Assembly (NCBI RefSeq): GCF_032714475.1 | Contig: NZ_JAWDKD010000015.1 | Coordinates: forward strand, 62,001-126,000 | From: Methanolapillus africanus | Lineage (GTDB): Archaea > Halobacteriota > Methanosarcinia > Methanosarcinales > Methanosarcinaceae | Reading direction: 5' to 3' | DNA length: 64,000 nt | Part shown: one piece after another, positions 1-9,110 of the stretch | Numbering within the stretch: position 1 is the stretch's first letter | Layout of the letters: each line of letters begins with the position of its first letter | Notes under the pieces: model-generated | Databases searched by the model: none | Told to the model about the DNA's origin: nothing | The model's input: the letters and a program-made list of their open reading frames with translations, nothing else | Translations under genes and position numbers: made by a program

Positions 1-184
1 TCCGGAGAACTTTCAAGACGGCAGTGCCTTTTAAATCACGTCTCATTGTCTGGATTTGACTGGCCATGATGCCTTCAAAACTGACGACGCCGAAAATCTT
101 GTAGGATTTGATTAAATCTTTCACGTTGTCGACTTCATCCATCTTCCATTGCGGGATTTTTTCCGCGCCACGTGATTCTGTCAT
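1..184 (-). CDS. rpl10: Ribosomal protein L10 (acidic stalk protein P0), N-terminal part
   Basis: Reverse-strand reading gives a protein starting MTESRGAEKIPQWKMDEV and continuing with an IKSYKIFGVVSFEGIMASQIQTM-like stretch, the N-terminal RNA-binding part of archaeal L10/P0, the base of the ribosomal stalk. Only about 61 residues are present; the gene runs off the left edge. The ATG (184-182) shares one base with the TGA of the L1 gene (186-184), so the two are translationally coupled in the usual archaeal L11-L1-L10 order. Confidence 0.93.
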   Translation of the reverse strand, partial: MTESRGAEKIPQWKMDEVDNVKDLIKSYKIFGVVSFEGIMASQIQTMRRDLKGTAVLKVLR

Positions 185-825
185 CAGATCACCTTCTTGG
201 AAGTGCCCATCGTCGTTGTGACGTGAACAGAGCGGATGTTGTGTTTTCCTTTCACCAATGCGCGTTCAACACGGCCAAGGACGGTTTCGATGTTCTGCGC
301 CAATTTTTCCGGCGGCATGTTTCTGCGGCCGACAGAGACGTGGAACGTCATTTTGTCTTTGGATCTGATGCGAACAGCGCTTTGCTTGGTTTGGATCATA
401 TCAGCGATACTTTTTCCCGGAAGAAGCGGAACCGGCATCTTACCGCGCGGACCGAGAACGGTACCGAGGGTTTTACCGATAACCTGCATGTATTGCGTTT
501 CCGCAATGAAGAAGTCACATTCTTCCGCGATGGTTTTGGCGTAGGATTTGTCGTCTTTCATCGCTTCAATGGCGGCATCGTCGAAGACGTAGGCAGCTCC
601 GGCTTGTTTAGCCTGAATGCCAACGTCACCTTTCGCGAAAACTCCGATTTTTAAGTCTTTTCCAAGACCATTCGGAAGAACAACCTCTTCATCGATTCTG
701 TTTTTTGGTTGATTCAGATCGAGATTTTTGAGATTAATCGCAAGGTCGACGCTCTCCATGAAATTGCGTTGAGGCGACTCCTCTAATAATTCTTTTACGA
801 TTTCTTCAATTGATACGTCTGCCAT
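184..825 (-). CDS. rpl1: Ribosomal protein L1
   Basis: Large-subunit protein of the mobile L1 stalk; in methanogens L1 can also repress its own operon translationally (family knowledge, not visible here). The 213-residue product starts MADVSIEEIVKELLEESPQR and holds the L1 signature around GTVLGPRGKMPVPL and the C-terminal VHVTTTMGTSKKVI end. The ATG at 825 is chosen because a strong ribosome-binding site (CGGGGAGG, plus-strand 831-838 region) lies just upstream; an in-frame extension to 858 lacks one. It overlaps L10 by one base. Between L1 and L11 lie about 280 bases of AT-rich DNA, so L1 may have its own promoter. Confidence 0.97.
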   Translation of the reverse strand: MADVSIEEIVKELLEESPQRNFMESVDLAINLKNLDLNQPKNRIDEEVVLPNGLGKDLKIGVFAKGDVGIQAKQAGAAYVFDDAAIEAMKDDKSYAKTIAEECDFFIAETQYMQVIGKTLGTVLGPRGKMPVPLLPGKSIADMIQTKQSAVRIRSKDKMTFHVSVGRRNMPPEKLAQNIETVLGRVERALVKGKHNIRSVHVTTTMGTSKKVI

Positions 826-1106
826 TTTAAGGCCTCCCCGTAGTCTTCTAAATTTCACAACGTCCTTGCTGCAAACAGATGTTCACAACGATGACGTCAC
901 AATTTTTAAGCGCAGCCGATTTGGCTTTCTACGGTTAATTTTTGAATAAAAACAACAGCATCCAAGGATGCCGATTGTTTCTATAAATGGGATAAGGATT
1001 GGTGAAAAATGATAATATTTGAAAATTTGAAATATTGCATGAGCGCCGTTATTATATCATTCAAATGATTCCGACGTCAGATAATATATTCAAATTTATT
1101 ATCAAA

Positions 1107-1592
1107 TTACCAGGATTCTTTGCTGAGGACGTCGTCGTATTTTCCGGCGTCAATCGCTTTTTGGAATTCGCGGACGTCCATGCCTTCGACGGTCACGCCG
1201 ACGGAGACACCGGTTCCGGTGACTTCTTTGATGGCGGCTTTTAAGTCGTAAGACAGGAGAACATCTCTCTTCATGCGGGCGATTTTAGCGGCCTGCTGAA
1301 CCGTGATGTTTCCGACTTTTTCAGCGTTCGGTTTTCCGGATCCTTTTTGGACGCCAGCTTCTTGAAGAAGAAGAGACGCGGTCGGCGGAGTTCCGACTTC
1401 GATTTGAACGCTTTTGTCATCAGCAACAATGATTTTGACCGGAACTTGCATTCCGTTGTAATCTTTTGTTTTCTCGTTAATCTGTTCGATCACTTGTTTA
1501 ATGTTGATTCCGAGAGGACCAAGGGACGGGCCGAGCGGCGGTCCGGGAGTGGCTTTTCCTCCGGGGACTAAGGCTTCAACAGTGCTTACCAT
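1107..1592 (-). CDS. rpl11: Ribosomal protein L11
   Basis: Stalk-base protein that binds the GTPase-associated region of 23S rRNA. The 161-residue product begins MVSTVEALVPGGKATPGPPL and shows the proline-glycine-rich L11 N-terminus (GPPLGPSLGPLGINIKQVIEQIN) that binds factors; the C-terminal RNA-binding domain follows. Start 1592 is preceded by GGTGAT, complementary to the 16S rRNA 3' end; the upstream extension to 1655 is not family-like. It lies upstream of L1 on the same strand but about 280 bases away, and the Spt5/SecE pair lies about 290 bases further upstream. Confidence 0.97.
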   Translation of the reverse strand: MVSTVEALVPGGKATPGPPLGPSLGPLGINIKQVIEQINEKTKDYNGMQVPVKIIVADDKSVQIEVGTPPTASLLLQEAGVQKGSGKPNAEKVGNITVQQAAKIARMKRDVLLSYDLKAAIKEVTGTGVSVGVTVEGMDVREFQKAIDAGKYDDVLSKESW

Positions 1593-1882
1593 TTCATCAC
1601 CATTTTTATTATAATTAATAAGATTGATAGTTAAATAGAAATTCCGCACTTCCAAAAATGCGGGAGTTCGGGTTCTTAATAAATCGGATTATTTGATTTA
1701 AACTTTTCTCATGAAATATCAACAAAATGAATTTGTGAAACGATTCCGTCAAAAATTCATTCCGGTCAAAATTCACAAAAAAATTCAATCATAAATTGGA
1801 TGGAAAACAGGATTTCATAAACCGGTCAACCCGGATTATGAATCTGAAATCTAAAACTGAATTAAACTGAATTAATTTGTTC

Positions 1883-2359
1883 TTACTCTTCTTCCTTTTT
1901 CAGCACGCGAACCGTGTCGCCGCGAATCGTAATCGGAATCGGAACGACGGCGTCGAACAACTCGACGGTGATTTCGTCATGCTGGCCGGTACCGATGCGT
2001 TTGACTTTGGCTTTTTCGCCTTTGAACGGACCGGACGTGATTTCGATGATCGATCCTTCCGTAATGCCGGTGGAAATCGGCTTGGGTTTAAGGAAGTGTT
2101 CAATTTCGCCGATGGTCGAGTGGCTTTTGAGCATAGATTTGGCGTGCGGGACAGCTTGAATCAAACTGTCAATCACATCGGAGCGCGGCGTTTCAACAAA
2201 AACGTAGCCTTTCAGCTCTTCGGGAGCCAAAATGGCGCGCACGTCCAAATGCTCTTTTTTGGCCACCAAGGCCATGGACTTCGCCACTGATTTTTCCTGA
2301 TTGACGGTCGTCTTCACAATAAAGATTTTGACGTCGTCGCTGCCTTCAACTTCACTCAT
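1883..2359 (-). CDS. spt5: Transcription elongation factor Spt5 (NusG family)
   Basis: RNA polymerase clamp-binding processivity factor. The 158-residue product has an NGN domain (residues about 10-95, starting KIFIVKTTVNQEKSVAKSM) and a KOW domain (about 105-150, with ITSGPFKGEKAKVKRI). Its first bases overlap the end of secE (ATGA-type overlap at 2356-2359), the conserved archaeal secE-spt5 arrangement that precedes the L11-L1-L10 genes. The partner Spt4 is not in the window. Confidence 0.96.
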   Translation of the reverse strand: MSEVEGSDDVKIFIVKTTVNQEKSVAKSMALVAKKEHLDVRAILAPEELKGYVFVETPRSDVIDSLIQAVPHAKSMLKSHSTIGEIEHFLKPKPISTGITEGSIIEITSGPFKGEKAKVKRIGTGQHDEITVELFDAVVPIPITIRGDTVRVLKKEEE

Positions 2360-2577
2360 ATGATCATCTGCGGGAAGACATCCATTAACACATAGAAAAG
2401 GAAGCCCACAATACCGATGGCTAAAATACCGGCAGCGGCCACCTTCGCGATGGTCAGGAACTCTTGTCTGGAGGGTTTCTTTGCCAATTTCAAAATTCTG
2501 AAATAAGAACGAAGGGTCGGAACGATGTTGTTGATCGATTCCTTAATTTTATCTGTTTTATTGCCTGTTTCCGACAA
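2356..2577 (-). CDS. secE: Protein translocase subunit SecE (Sec61 gamma)
   Basis: Small clamp subunit of the SecYEG protein-conducting channel. The 73-residue protein has an amphipathic N-terminal helix (KESINNIVPTLRSYFRILKLAKKPSRQEF) followed by one membrane segment (about residues 46-70, ILAIGIVGFLFYVLMDVF), the standard Sec61-gamma layout. It overlaps spt5, so the two are cotranscribed. The upstream start region has no strong Shine-Dalgarno but no better start exists. Confidence 0.94.
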   Translation of the reverse strand: MSETGNKTDKIKESINNIVPTLRSYFRILKLAKKPSRQEFLTIAKVAAAGILAIGIVGFLFYVLMDVFPQMII

Positions 2578-2945
2578 TTTTTCACATCCGAATTATTAAA
2601 TAACGTAATATGTGAAGGGGCATTACGCCCTAATCATATATAATTAAATCCTTTTTATTTGCCGAAAACCGCGCGGCTTCAAAGATTTCGAGCCTCACAG
2701 GTATCCGAGCAAAAACTCAAAAAAGATACGCACGCGTAAATACGTTTCTCCTAAATATACCTTACCATTTGTGAGACGTAAAAACAAAATGCAGTTCATC
2801 CGCAACGGCGGCGCCATGCGCGCGCGTTACGGCGAAGGCTTTTCAAAAATCGTCAAAAACGAAGGACTGTTTTTAAAAACAAAATAAAAAAAAAGAGAAG
2901 AAAAGAAAAAGAGAAAACTCTTTTTCGATTTTAATTTTTAAATTA
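2578..2945 (-). repeat. Intergenic region with TAACGCGCGCG motif copy
   Basis: This 368-base gap between ftsZ (3' end) and secE (5' end) holds one minus-strand copy of the 18-bp dispersed motif at 2818-2835, with consensus TCGCCRTAACGCGCGCGS. The motif is about 110 bases past the ftsZ stop and about 240 bases ahead of secE, so it lies at the border of two transcription units. The rest is AT-rich and presumably contains the secE promoter; no gene is seen. Confidence 0.75.
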
Positions 2946-4070
2946 TTACTCGACAAAGTCGATGCCGTATTTCATAGCGATGGATGTGCCGCTGCCTTGT
3001 CCGTAAATTTGGGAGGACTTGACGCCGGTCACGATAATCATCGTGCGGATCTTGTTTTCGAGTTTCGGGTCGACGCGGGCACCCCAAATGAGGCGGGCGT
3101 TCGGGTCGATTCTGTTGTGGACTTCTTGGACCACAGTTTGCGCTTCTTCGATGGTCATGTCCGGACCGCCGGTCACGTTCACGAGCGCAGAGGTGGCGTC
3201 GGAAATGTCGACGTCGAGAAGCGGGCTTCTGAGAGCCTTTTGGATGGATTCGACCGCTTTGTTTTCGCCGGAGGATTCGCCCAGACCAATCATGGCGACG
3301 CCGCCGTTTTGCATAATGGTGCGGATATCGGCAAAGTCGACGTTCACAAGTCCGTCTTCGGTGATGGATTCCGTGATTCCTTTCACGGCGCGCATCAGCA
3401 CTTCGTCGCAAACCTTAAAAGCGGCTTGGAGCGGTAATTTCGGGACCATTTCAATCAAACGGTCGTTCGGAATAACGATAACGGTGTCGGCGACATCGCG
3501 GAGGCGTTCAAGACCGGCTTCGGCGTTGGATCTGCGCACGCGGCCTTCGACCGCAAACGGCAAGGTGACGACCGCAATTGTTAATGCGCCCGCCGCGCGG
3601 GACGCTTCGGCCACGACCGGAGCGGATCCGGTACCGGTACCGCCGCCAAGACCGGTGGTGATGAAAACCATGTCGGCGCCGTCGACCGCCTTGCGGATGT
3701 CGTCCACGCTTTCAACAGCGGCGTCTTCGCCGACTTGCGGCAAACTGCCGGCCCCGAGACCGCGTGTTTTCTTTTTTCCGATGAGGATTTTTTTGTTGGT
3801 GCCGATTTTTAAAAGGTGCTGCGCGTCGGTGTTCACCGCGTAAAGTTCAGCGCCGGAGATGCCTTCTTCAAGCATTCTTTGAATGCTGTTGGAACCGCCG
3901 CCACCGCAGCCGATGACTTTAATGTTGGTTTTTAAGCCTTCCAAAAAGGCCCGGAGTTCTTCGTCAACATCTTCTCCGGCAAGATTGACGTTGTTATAAG
4001 ATGATTGGTAGCGGGTGTCGCGTTCCTCTCTGGCGGTGCGTGCGAGTGCTTCTTCGACGATGGATTTCAT
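2946..4070 (-). CDS. ftsZ: Cell division protein FtsZ
   Basis: Tubulin-like GTPase that forms the division ring. The 374-residue product has the tubulin signature GGGTGTGSAP and the N-terminal nucleotide-binding GCGGGGSNSIQRM motif, then the T7-loop region NVDFADIRTIM. Start 4070 (MKSIVEEALARTAREERDTR) has a GAGGTT ribosome-binding site; a longer in-frame reading to 4157 is less likely. The N-terminal extension before the GTPase core is about 50 residues, as in euryarchaeal FtsZ1-type proteins. It ends ITSMKYGIDFVE-like with no obvious conserved C-terminal peptide. Confidence 0.96.
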   Translation of the reverse strand: MKSIVEEALARTAREERDTRYQSSYNNVNLAGEDVDEELRAFLEGLKTNIKVIGCGGGGSNSIQRMLEEGISGAELYAVNTDAQHLLKIGTNKKILIGKKKTRGLGAGSLPQVGEDAAVESVDDIRKAVDGADMVFITTGLGGGTGTGSAPVVAEASRAAGALTIAVVTLPFAVEGRVRRSNAEAGLERLRDVADTVIVIPNDRLIEMVPKLPLQAAFKVCDEVLMRAVKGITESITEDGLVNVDFADIRTIMQNGGVAMIGLGESSGENKAVESIQKALRSPLLDVDISDATSALVNVTGGPDMTIEEAQTVVQEVHNRIDPNARLIWGARVDPKLENKIRTMIIVTGVKSSQIYGQGSGTSIAMKYGIDFVE

Positions 4071-4526
4071 GTGTGAACCTCTTATTTTTTCAAAATCGCG
4101 GGCTGATTTTCTACCGGTATTTCGGTACAAAGTGGACATCAGCCATTGAAAATTCAAATCATTGAATAACCGAGATAAGATATAATTTTTAAATCACATT
4201 GACTTAAAATTTATCACAATATTAGATTATTGGTATTAATACTTTTTATTTCATTTAAAATGATTTTCCAAGAATCATTCTGGGTATATATTCCCATGGT
4301 ATAATATATGTTTTTTGATACATTGATGCCAACAGCCGCAAAACGGTTATTTTTGAGACAAAATGAAAAAGAGACATCAATTTTTTCAAAAGTCAGGGAA
4401 ACGTGTCGCCATAACGCGCGCGGCGGCGCCCGCCAAAAAAGAAAAAAAAGAGAAACTAAAAAAAGAAAATAATAAAGAAAAGAGAATCACCGGCCAAACC
4501 GGTGACTCAAAATTCAAACGTTGCGT
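4071..4526 (+). repeat. Intergenic region with TAACGCGCGCG motif copy and PAN terminator
   Basis: The gap between the PAN 3' end and the ftsZ 5' end has a plus-strand copy of the 18-bp dispersed motif at 4406-4423, followed by GCGGCGCC and an A-rich run. Between the motif and the PAN stop is a hairpin (TCACCGG/CCGGTGA, 4487-4505) that would end PAN transcripts. The left half (4150-4340) is AT-rich and should hold the ftsZ promoter. Confidence 0.75.
4487..4505 (-). terminator. Putative terminator hairpin of the PAN gene
   Basis: Seven-base-pair perfect inverted repeat (TCACCGG, loop CCAAA, CCGGTGA) about 20 bases past the PAN stop, followed on the minus strand by T-rich DNA. The dispersed TAACGCGCGCG motif lies just beyond it. 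Confidence 0.55.
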
Positions 4527-6089
4527 TTACGAGAACATGTTTTCCGGGACCGGAAGCATTTGTTCCTTCTTCTTGGAACTCATCACTTTTTCTTTGGCGT
4601 TGATGAAGTCGATTTTTTGAATCGAATCCTTTTCCTCGCGAACGGCAAACATACCGGCTTCCGTGACGATGGCCTTTAAGTCGGCGCCGCTGGTGCCTTC
4701 CGTCATTTTGGCCAGTTCCTTGAAATTGATGTCCGGCGACAAGTTCATTTTTGTCGAGTGAATCTTCAAGATTGTCTCACGGCCGGCTTCATCCGGCAGC
4801 GGCACAAACACCATCCGGTCAAAACGGCCGGGGCGGAGAATGGCCGGGTCCAAGATGTCCAGCCGGTTGGTGGCGGCAATGATTTTCACATTGGTGCGGC
4901 GGCTGAATCCGTCCATTTCGGCCAGAAGCTGCATGAGCGTCCGGTGAATTTCACGGTCGGCGCTGGTCGTGTCGTCCAGGCGGCGGGAGGCGATCGAGTC
5001 CACTTCATCAATGAAAATGATCGACGGGGCTTTCTTTTGAGCCATTTCAAACAGCTCGTGAACCATTTTGGCGCCGTCACCGATGTATTTTTGAACCAGT
5101 TCGGAGCCGACGACGCGGATGAACGTGGCATTCGTCTTGTTGGCGACGGCTTTGGCGATCATCGTCTTGCCGGTGCCCGGCGGCCCGTAAAGCAAAGCGC
5201 CTTTGGGCGGCTCAATACCGATGCGTTCGAAAATTTCCGGCTTGATGAGCGGCAGTTCCACCACTTCGCGAATCTCGCGCAGCTGGTCGCCCAAACCGCC
5301 GATTTGTTCGTAAGTGACGTCGGACGATTCGATCAGTTCCAAAGCGGAGACTTCCGGCTCTTCCAGAATCGGAAGAACTTTGGCAATCGAAAACGTTTGC
5401 TGGTTGAGGGCAACGTTGGCGCCCGGCGGCAGCTCTTTTTCCGTCATTTCAACCGGCGCGCTCACCACGAGCTGCGGTCCGGCGGAACTGCGGACGACGA
5501 CGTTTTCGTTGTCGATCATTTTGACGACCGTCCCCAAGAGAAGCGGCGTTGTCTTCATGCGGTCGAGTTCGGCCCGGAGGCGGCGGGTTTCGCGTTCAAA
5601 GTGGATACGTTCATAATCAGCCGTCTTCTTTTCGGTTTCCAAATGTGTGATCCGCTCGCGCAGGAAGGTGTTGTCTTCGGTGTTTTTGATGAGCTCGTCG
5701 CGCACTTTGGACAAATCGCCGCGGGCTTCGCTCAAGCTGTCTTTAATCGCCAGAATCTCCTTTCTGGACCGCTCAAGCGTCCGCTTCAAGTCGTCCCGTT
5801 CCTCAGACAATCTTTTGAAATCGTCCTGAAACTCTTGGGAAACCGCGACGCTCTTTTCGATTTCATTAAGGAAAGCGCGGCGTTCGGCTTCAAAGTTTTC
5901 TTTTAAGATTTTGACTTCTTCCAGTCGTTGTGCCGAAATTGTTTTTGTTCTTTTCAGCAAAGTTTCCGCTTTCTTCAGCTCGTTTTGAAGGCGGGTAATT
6001 TCCTGACCGGAGATATCTTCCGATAACGGCTTTGCCTTACCGGATTCTGAATAAATGGGTTTGTCTCTGGAATTGACCATATTTGCCAT
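4527..6089 (-). CDS. pan: Proteasome-activating nucleotidase (PAN), long coiled-coil form
   Basis: AAA+ unfoldase that feeds substrates to the archaeal 20S proteasome. The 520-residue product has a predicted coiled coil at residues about 28-180, an OB domain at about 182-245, and an AAA+ domain with Walker A GPPGTGKT (302-309), Walker B IIFIDEVD (357-364) and the arginine-finger region RPGRFDR. The start has a GGGGGAT ribosome-binding site. PANs I know are about 400-430 residues, so the coiled coil is about 90 residues longer than usual. The protein ends NMFS, so the usual hydrophobic-Tyr-X (HbYX) docking tail would have Phe in place of Tyr. Divergently transcribed from mbf1. Confidence 0.93.
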   Translation of the reverse strand: MANMVNSRDKPIYSESGKAKPLSEDISGQEITRLQNELKKAETLLKRTKTISAQRLEEVKILKENFEAERRAFLNEIEKSVAVSQEFQDDFKRLSEERDDLKRTLERSRKEILAIKDSLSEARGDLSKVRDELIKNTEDNTFLRERITHLETEKKTADYERIHFERETRRLRAELDRMKTTPLLLGTVVKMIDNENVVVRSSAGPQLVVSAPVEMTEKELPPGANVALNQQTFSIAKVLPILEEPEVSALELIESSDVTYEQIGGLGDQLREIREVVELPLIKPEIFERIGIEPPKGALLYGPPGTGKTMIAKAVANKTNATFIRVVGSELVQKYIGDGAKMVHELFEMAQKKAPSIIFIDEVDSIASRRLDDTTSADREIHRTLMQLLAEMDGFSRRTNVKIIAATNRLDILDPAILRPGRFDRMVFVPLPDEAGRETILKIHSTKMNLSPDINFKELAKMTEGTSGADLKAIVTEAGMFAVREEKDSIQKIDFINAKEKVMSSKKKEQMLPVPENMFS

Positions 6090-6461
6090 TTTGTATCCCC
6101 CTTTGTCACTGTTTTTGTGTATGTGTTCTATTCTTTGAATTTAAATTAAAGTACACCCAATAAATTTGATAGATATATATGCCTTTCTCATTTAACTCTT
6201 CTTCGGCGTTAATAAAAGGACTTTTCAACGGCGTTTTTTTCACCGGTTCGATTCGGAAGTGAACCCATAAACAAAAATAAAACTATTAATATATAAAAAC
6301 GTTCATAATAAAATATCTTCGCAAAAATAAAATCATTAAATTGAAATAGAAATGATTCTTTTCATCCCACACTTTCCATTCATTATATAATGTATAGATG
6401 CGAATTTAAGAGACAATAATTTTAAAAAAGAACAACAAAACCAAAAACAAGTGATAATTCT
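6090..6461. promoter_or_regulatory. Divergent promoter region PAN / MBF1
   Basis: A 372-base AT-rich gap between two divergent genes, so both promoters must lie here. A TATA-like stretch is visible at about 6383-6394 (ATTATATAATG) about 75 bases ahead of mbf1. I see no gene or repeat in it. Confidence 0.5.
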
Positions 6462-6965
6462 ATGGAAGCAAAAGAATGTGAGATTTGCGGTAAAAAGATC
6501 AGAGGAGACACCACAACCATCAAAATCGAAGGCGCTGAATTCAACGCCTGCCAAGAGTGTACGAAACTCGGCCCTGTCGTGGTGAAAAAGCAAACGATTG
6601 CTCCCCAGGTCAGTTCGTCCGCGCCTGTGAAGCACGTCAAAAGTCCAACCGGCACCCGCCCCGCTAAAAATTACTTTGCGGACTTGGACAACGAGATTGT
6701 GGAAGATTACGACGTCGTGATCAAAAAAGCCCGTGAAGCCAAAGGCTTGACGCAGGAAGAGCTGGCGCTTCAAATCAAAGAAAAGGCGCCCTTGATTAAG
6801 AAAATCGAAAGAAAGGAAATTCATCCGGAAGAAGCCGTCATTCGAAAACTGGAAAGAGCGCTCGACATTCAGTTGATGGAATCCAAAGAAACCGGCGAAA
6901 CGTTCCAAAGCCACAAAACCGGCGGCGCAACGCTTGGCGACATCGCTTTTGTGAAAAGAAAATAA
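6462..6965 (+). CDS. mbf1: Multiprotein bridging factor 1 (MBF1) type HTH protein
   Basis: Archaeal MBF1 is a zinc-ribbon/HTH protein associated with transcription and with the ribosome. The 167-residue product has an N-terminal zinc ribbon (CEICGKKI at residues 6-13 and CQEC at about 30-33), a linker, and a Cro/C1-type HTH at about 85-145 (KKAREAKGLTQEELALQIKEK). The layout and length match archaeal MBF1. It starts a plus-strand series of genes; the next gene begins 90 bases later. Confidence 0.94.
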   Translation: MEAKECEICGKKIRGDTTTIKIEGAEFNACQECTKLGPVVVKKQTIAPQVSSSAPVKHVKSPTGTRPAKNYFADLDNEIVEDYDVVIKKAREAKGLTQEELALQIKEKAPLIKKIERKEIHPEEAVIRKLERALDIQLMESKETGETFQSHKTGGATLGDIAFVKRK

Positions 6966-7054
6966 TTTGAAAAATTATTTTCTTCTTTTTTTTAACAACG
7001 TTGACTGTACAAATATTTTATAAAAAATAAAAATCAAGAATCGGAGATGTCACT

Positions 7055-8293
7055 ATGTTTAACGAACCCGCGGATGAAAATATGAACAGCTTGGATGAGT
7101 TTGCAAAACAGCGTGTTTTGATGCAAGCCGATATCGCCGCTTCAGAAAAATCATATGGTGTCGGCGGTGTGTTGATTAACCTGAAAACCGGCGCGTTCAT
7201 TAAAGAGATGCATAACACGGTGATTGCAAGGGATAATGACCACGAACAAAGCCGGCTGAAAGATCCGACCGCTCACGGCGAAAGACAGCTTGTCGATTGG
7301 TATTTTATGAACAAAACCGAATTGAACCTGCCCGAACCCAAAGATATTTTGTTGGTGACGTCGCTTGACCCTTGTTTAATGTGTACCGGTTCCACTTTAT
7401 CCGCCGGTTTTAACGTCATCATCGTGGCGCTTGATGAAAACGCCGGAATTAACTGGGACAGCACATACCGGTTCAACCCTCTTGAAGGTCCTGTCTTGAA
7501 TCAGATAAAGAACAATTTTATTTACCCGAAAGTTGCCGGCGATCCGGTCCGCCAAGGATATGGAAAAGTTCCGCTGTTCACAAACCCGGTTTTATCTCAA
7601 CAAGTGGTTGAAGGCTGTAAAAACGCTTTTACCAGCGGCGCGAACGTTGCGCGAAGCATTGTGAAGGATATTGTCCCTTATGATAAGCTGCTGGATTTGT
7701 CAATGCCGACGGCTCCGGCACATATCATTCAAGCGTTAAAAGCCGAATGTCCGGATGCTTTGGCCTACAAAACCCGATCAAAAAGCAAAACGCCGGACGA
7801 AGGGCTGGCCCAATATTTGATTGCGGCGGCAAAAGAAGATATCAAAAACGGCGGTGATGGTGATGCTGTTGCATTTATCGATCCGTTCGGCAACCTGCTG
7901 ATGTGTAAATCCGGAAAGAAGAGTATTTCCCCGATTCGATCGGCTTTTATGGAAACGGTGAGAGCCTATCAAAAAGTACGGTACGATTTGTCCAAAACAT
8001 CAAACACCGATCTGAAATATTTGTGCGACCCCAGCTTCGGCACTTTTGTGTTTGTGAAGGGCTTTGACAAATCCGCGCCGAGCTTCACCGATTTTGGCGC
8101 TTACGGCTCGACCATGCTCAATGCGCCGATGCCGGAGAATCTCCAATACATCATTCCGCGCATTGATCATAACGAGCTGCTCAATTACATTGGCGGAATG
8201 CCGAAACGGTACGGCAATATCATCAAACCGGTTGTGGTTAAAGATCAGAACTTAGTCAACCGCATGAAGGCGGCGTTGACAAACACGCCTTGA
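7055..8293 (+). CDS. Cytidine/nucleoside deaminase-like zinc protein with extra C-terminal domain
   Basis: The N-terminal half has the zinc-site motifs of the cytidine deaminase-like superfamily: AHGERQ (His74, Glu76) and DPCLMC (Cys107, Cys110). This predicts a hydrolytic deaminase of a base, nucleoside or modified nucleotide. The remaining ~270 residues, which include a second repeat-like alpha/beta region (ALAYKTRSKSKTPDEGLAQ onward), are not recognised and could be a second, degenerate deaminase fold without zinc ligands. It is 412 residues long, far longer than a stand-alone cytidine deaminase. GGAGATG precedes the ATG. It lies 34 bases before the ArcS-like gene, so a role in tRNA modification is possible, but this is inference. 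Confidence 0.7.
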   Translation: MFNEPADENMNSLDEFAKQRVLMQADIAASEKSYGVGGVLINLKTGAFIKEMHNTVIARDNDHEQSRLKDPTAHGERQLVDWYFMNKTELNLPEPKDILLVTSLDPCLMCTGSTLSAGFNVIIVALDENAGINWDSTYRFNPLEGPVLNQIKNNFIYPKVAGDPVRQGYGKVPLFTNPVLSQQVVEGCKNAFTSGANVARSIVKDIVPYDKLLDLSMPTAPAHIIQALKAECPDALAYKTRSKSKTPDEGLAQYLIAAAKEDIKNGGDGDAVAFIDPFGNLLMCKSGKKSISPIRSAFMETVRAYQKVRYDLSKTSNTDLKYLCDPSFGTFVFVKGFDKSAPSFTDFGAYGSTMLNAPMPENLQYIIPRIDHNELLNYIGGMPKRYGNIIKPVVVKDQNLVNRMKAALTNTP

Positions 8294-8326
8294 AATATTA
8301 ATACAAAGAACGCGTAAACCACAGCC

Positions 8327-9022
8327 ATGTCTCGCATCATTCCCGAAAATGAACGGTCGGCCGAACCGCTCGACACTGAAAATATCATTCACCACCCGGA
8401 TATGGTCCGCGCCAACGAGTGGGTCGTGACCGAATATCAAATTCCGGTCCGGAAAATTTGCATTTTCGTCCCGTGTTCTAAGAAAAAACCGTACCATGAA
8501 AGCCCGTCCCACCGCCAGTTCGACAAAGTGATTTTTTCCATGCTGGAACAAGACGACGTTCACATTGTGACGTTCGGCACGTGCGGCGTCGCCCCGCGGG
8601 AATTGGATATGGAATATCCGTTTATGGATTATTCGTTCATGATGGGAAAATGCAATGTGGCGAAAGTGAAACGGGATTTCTTAAAAACAGAAGTCAAACG
8701 TCTTTCCGAGTATTTGATCCGCACCAAAGACAATTACGAATACAGAATCGCTTACTGCATCGGCGATTTCCGGGAAGCGATGACAAAGGCAGCTGAAGAA
8801 ACCGGCATCAATGTCGTGATTATTCCGTCGGCGGAAACGATTGAAAAAAACATCCAGCCGAATAAGAAATTTGTTTACAACAGCTTGTCCTGTCCGGATT
8901 ATTTGGACGATTTCGGAAACGCCATTCGGCAAGCTATGGATGCGACCGGCATTTCACCGAAAGGGAACGCGGACGTGAAATGCGAAAGCGAAACGGATGA
9001 TATTGAATGGTATGAGTTGTAA
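8327..9022 (+). CDS. DUF5591 / archaeosine synthase (ArcS) core-like protein
   Basis: The 231-residue product holds the motif VPCSKKKPYHESPSHRQF (residues about 47-64), matching the core PCSxKKPYSxSxSH motif of the DUF5591 domain in archaeosine synthase ArcS, which acts on preQ0-modified G15 of tRNA. A later GTCGVAPRELDMEYPFMDY stretch also fits. Full ArcS has additional TGT-like and PUA domains that are absent here, so this is a stand-alone core domain; some archaea split ArcS. It follows the deaminase-like gene with a 33-base gap, likely one operon. The exact substrate is not proven by sequence. Confidence 0.72.
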   Translation: MSRIIPENERSAEPLDTENIIHHPDMVRANEWVVTEYQIPVRKICIFVPCSKKKPYHESPSHRQFDKVIFSMLEQDDVHIVTFGTCGVAPRELDMEYPFMDYSFMMGKCNVAKVKRDFLKTEVKRLSEYLIRTKDNYEYRIAYCIGDFREAMTKAAEETGINVVIIPSAETIEKNIQPNKKFVYNSLSCPDYLDDFGNAIRQAMDATGISPKGNADVKCESETDDIEWYEL

Positions 9023-9110
9023 AACGCATTCCAATCAATTATAATTTTAAATTTTATCCTTTTTGAAATTATTTAAAAACAGATAAAAGCAATCGTTTTT
9101 TCTAAAAAGC

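Noticed and set aside
4758..5906. 382-residue plus-strand frame opposite PAN
   Set aside because: Antisense shadow, no ribosome-binding site, no family features.
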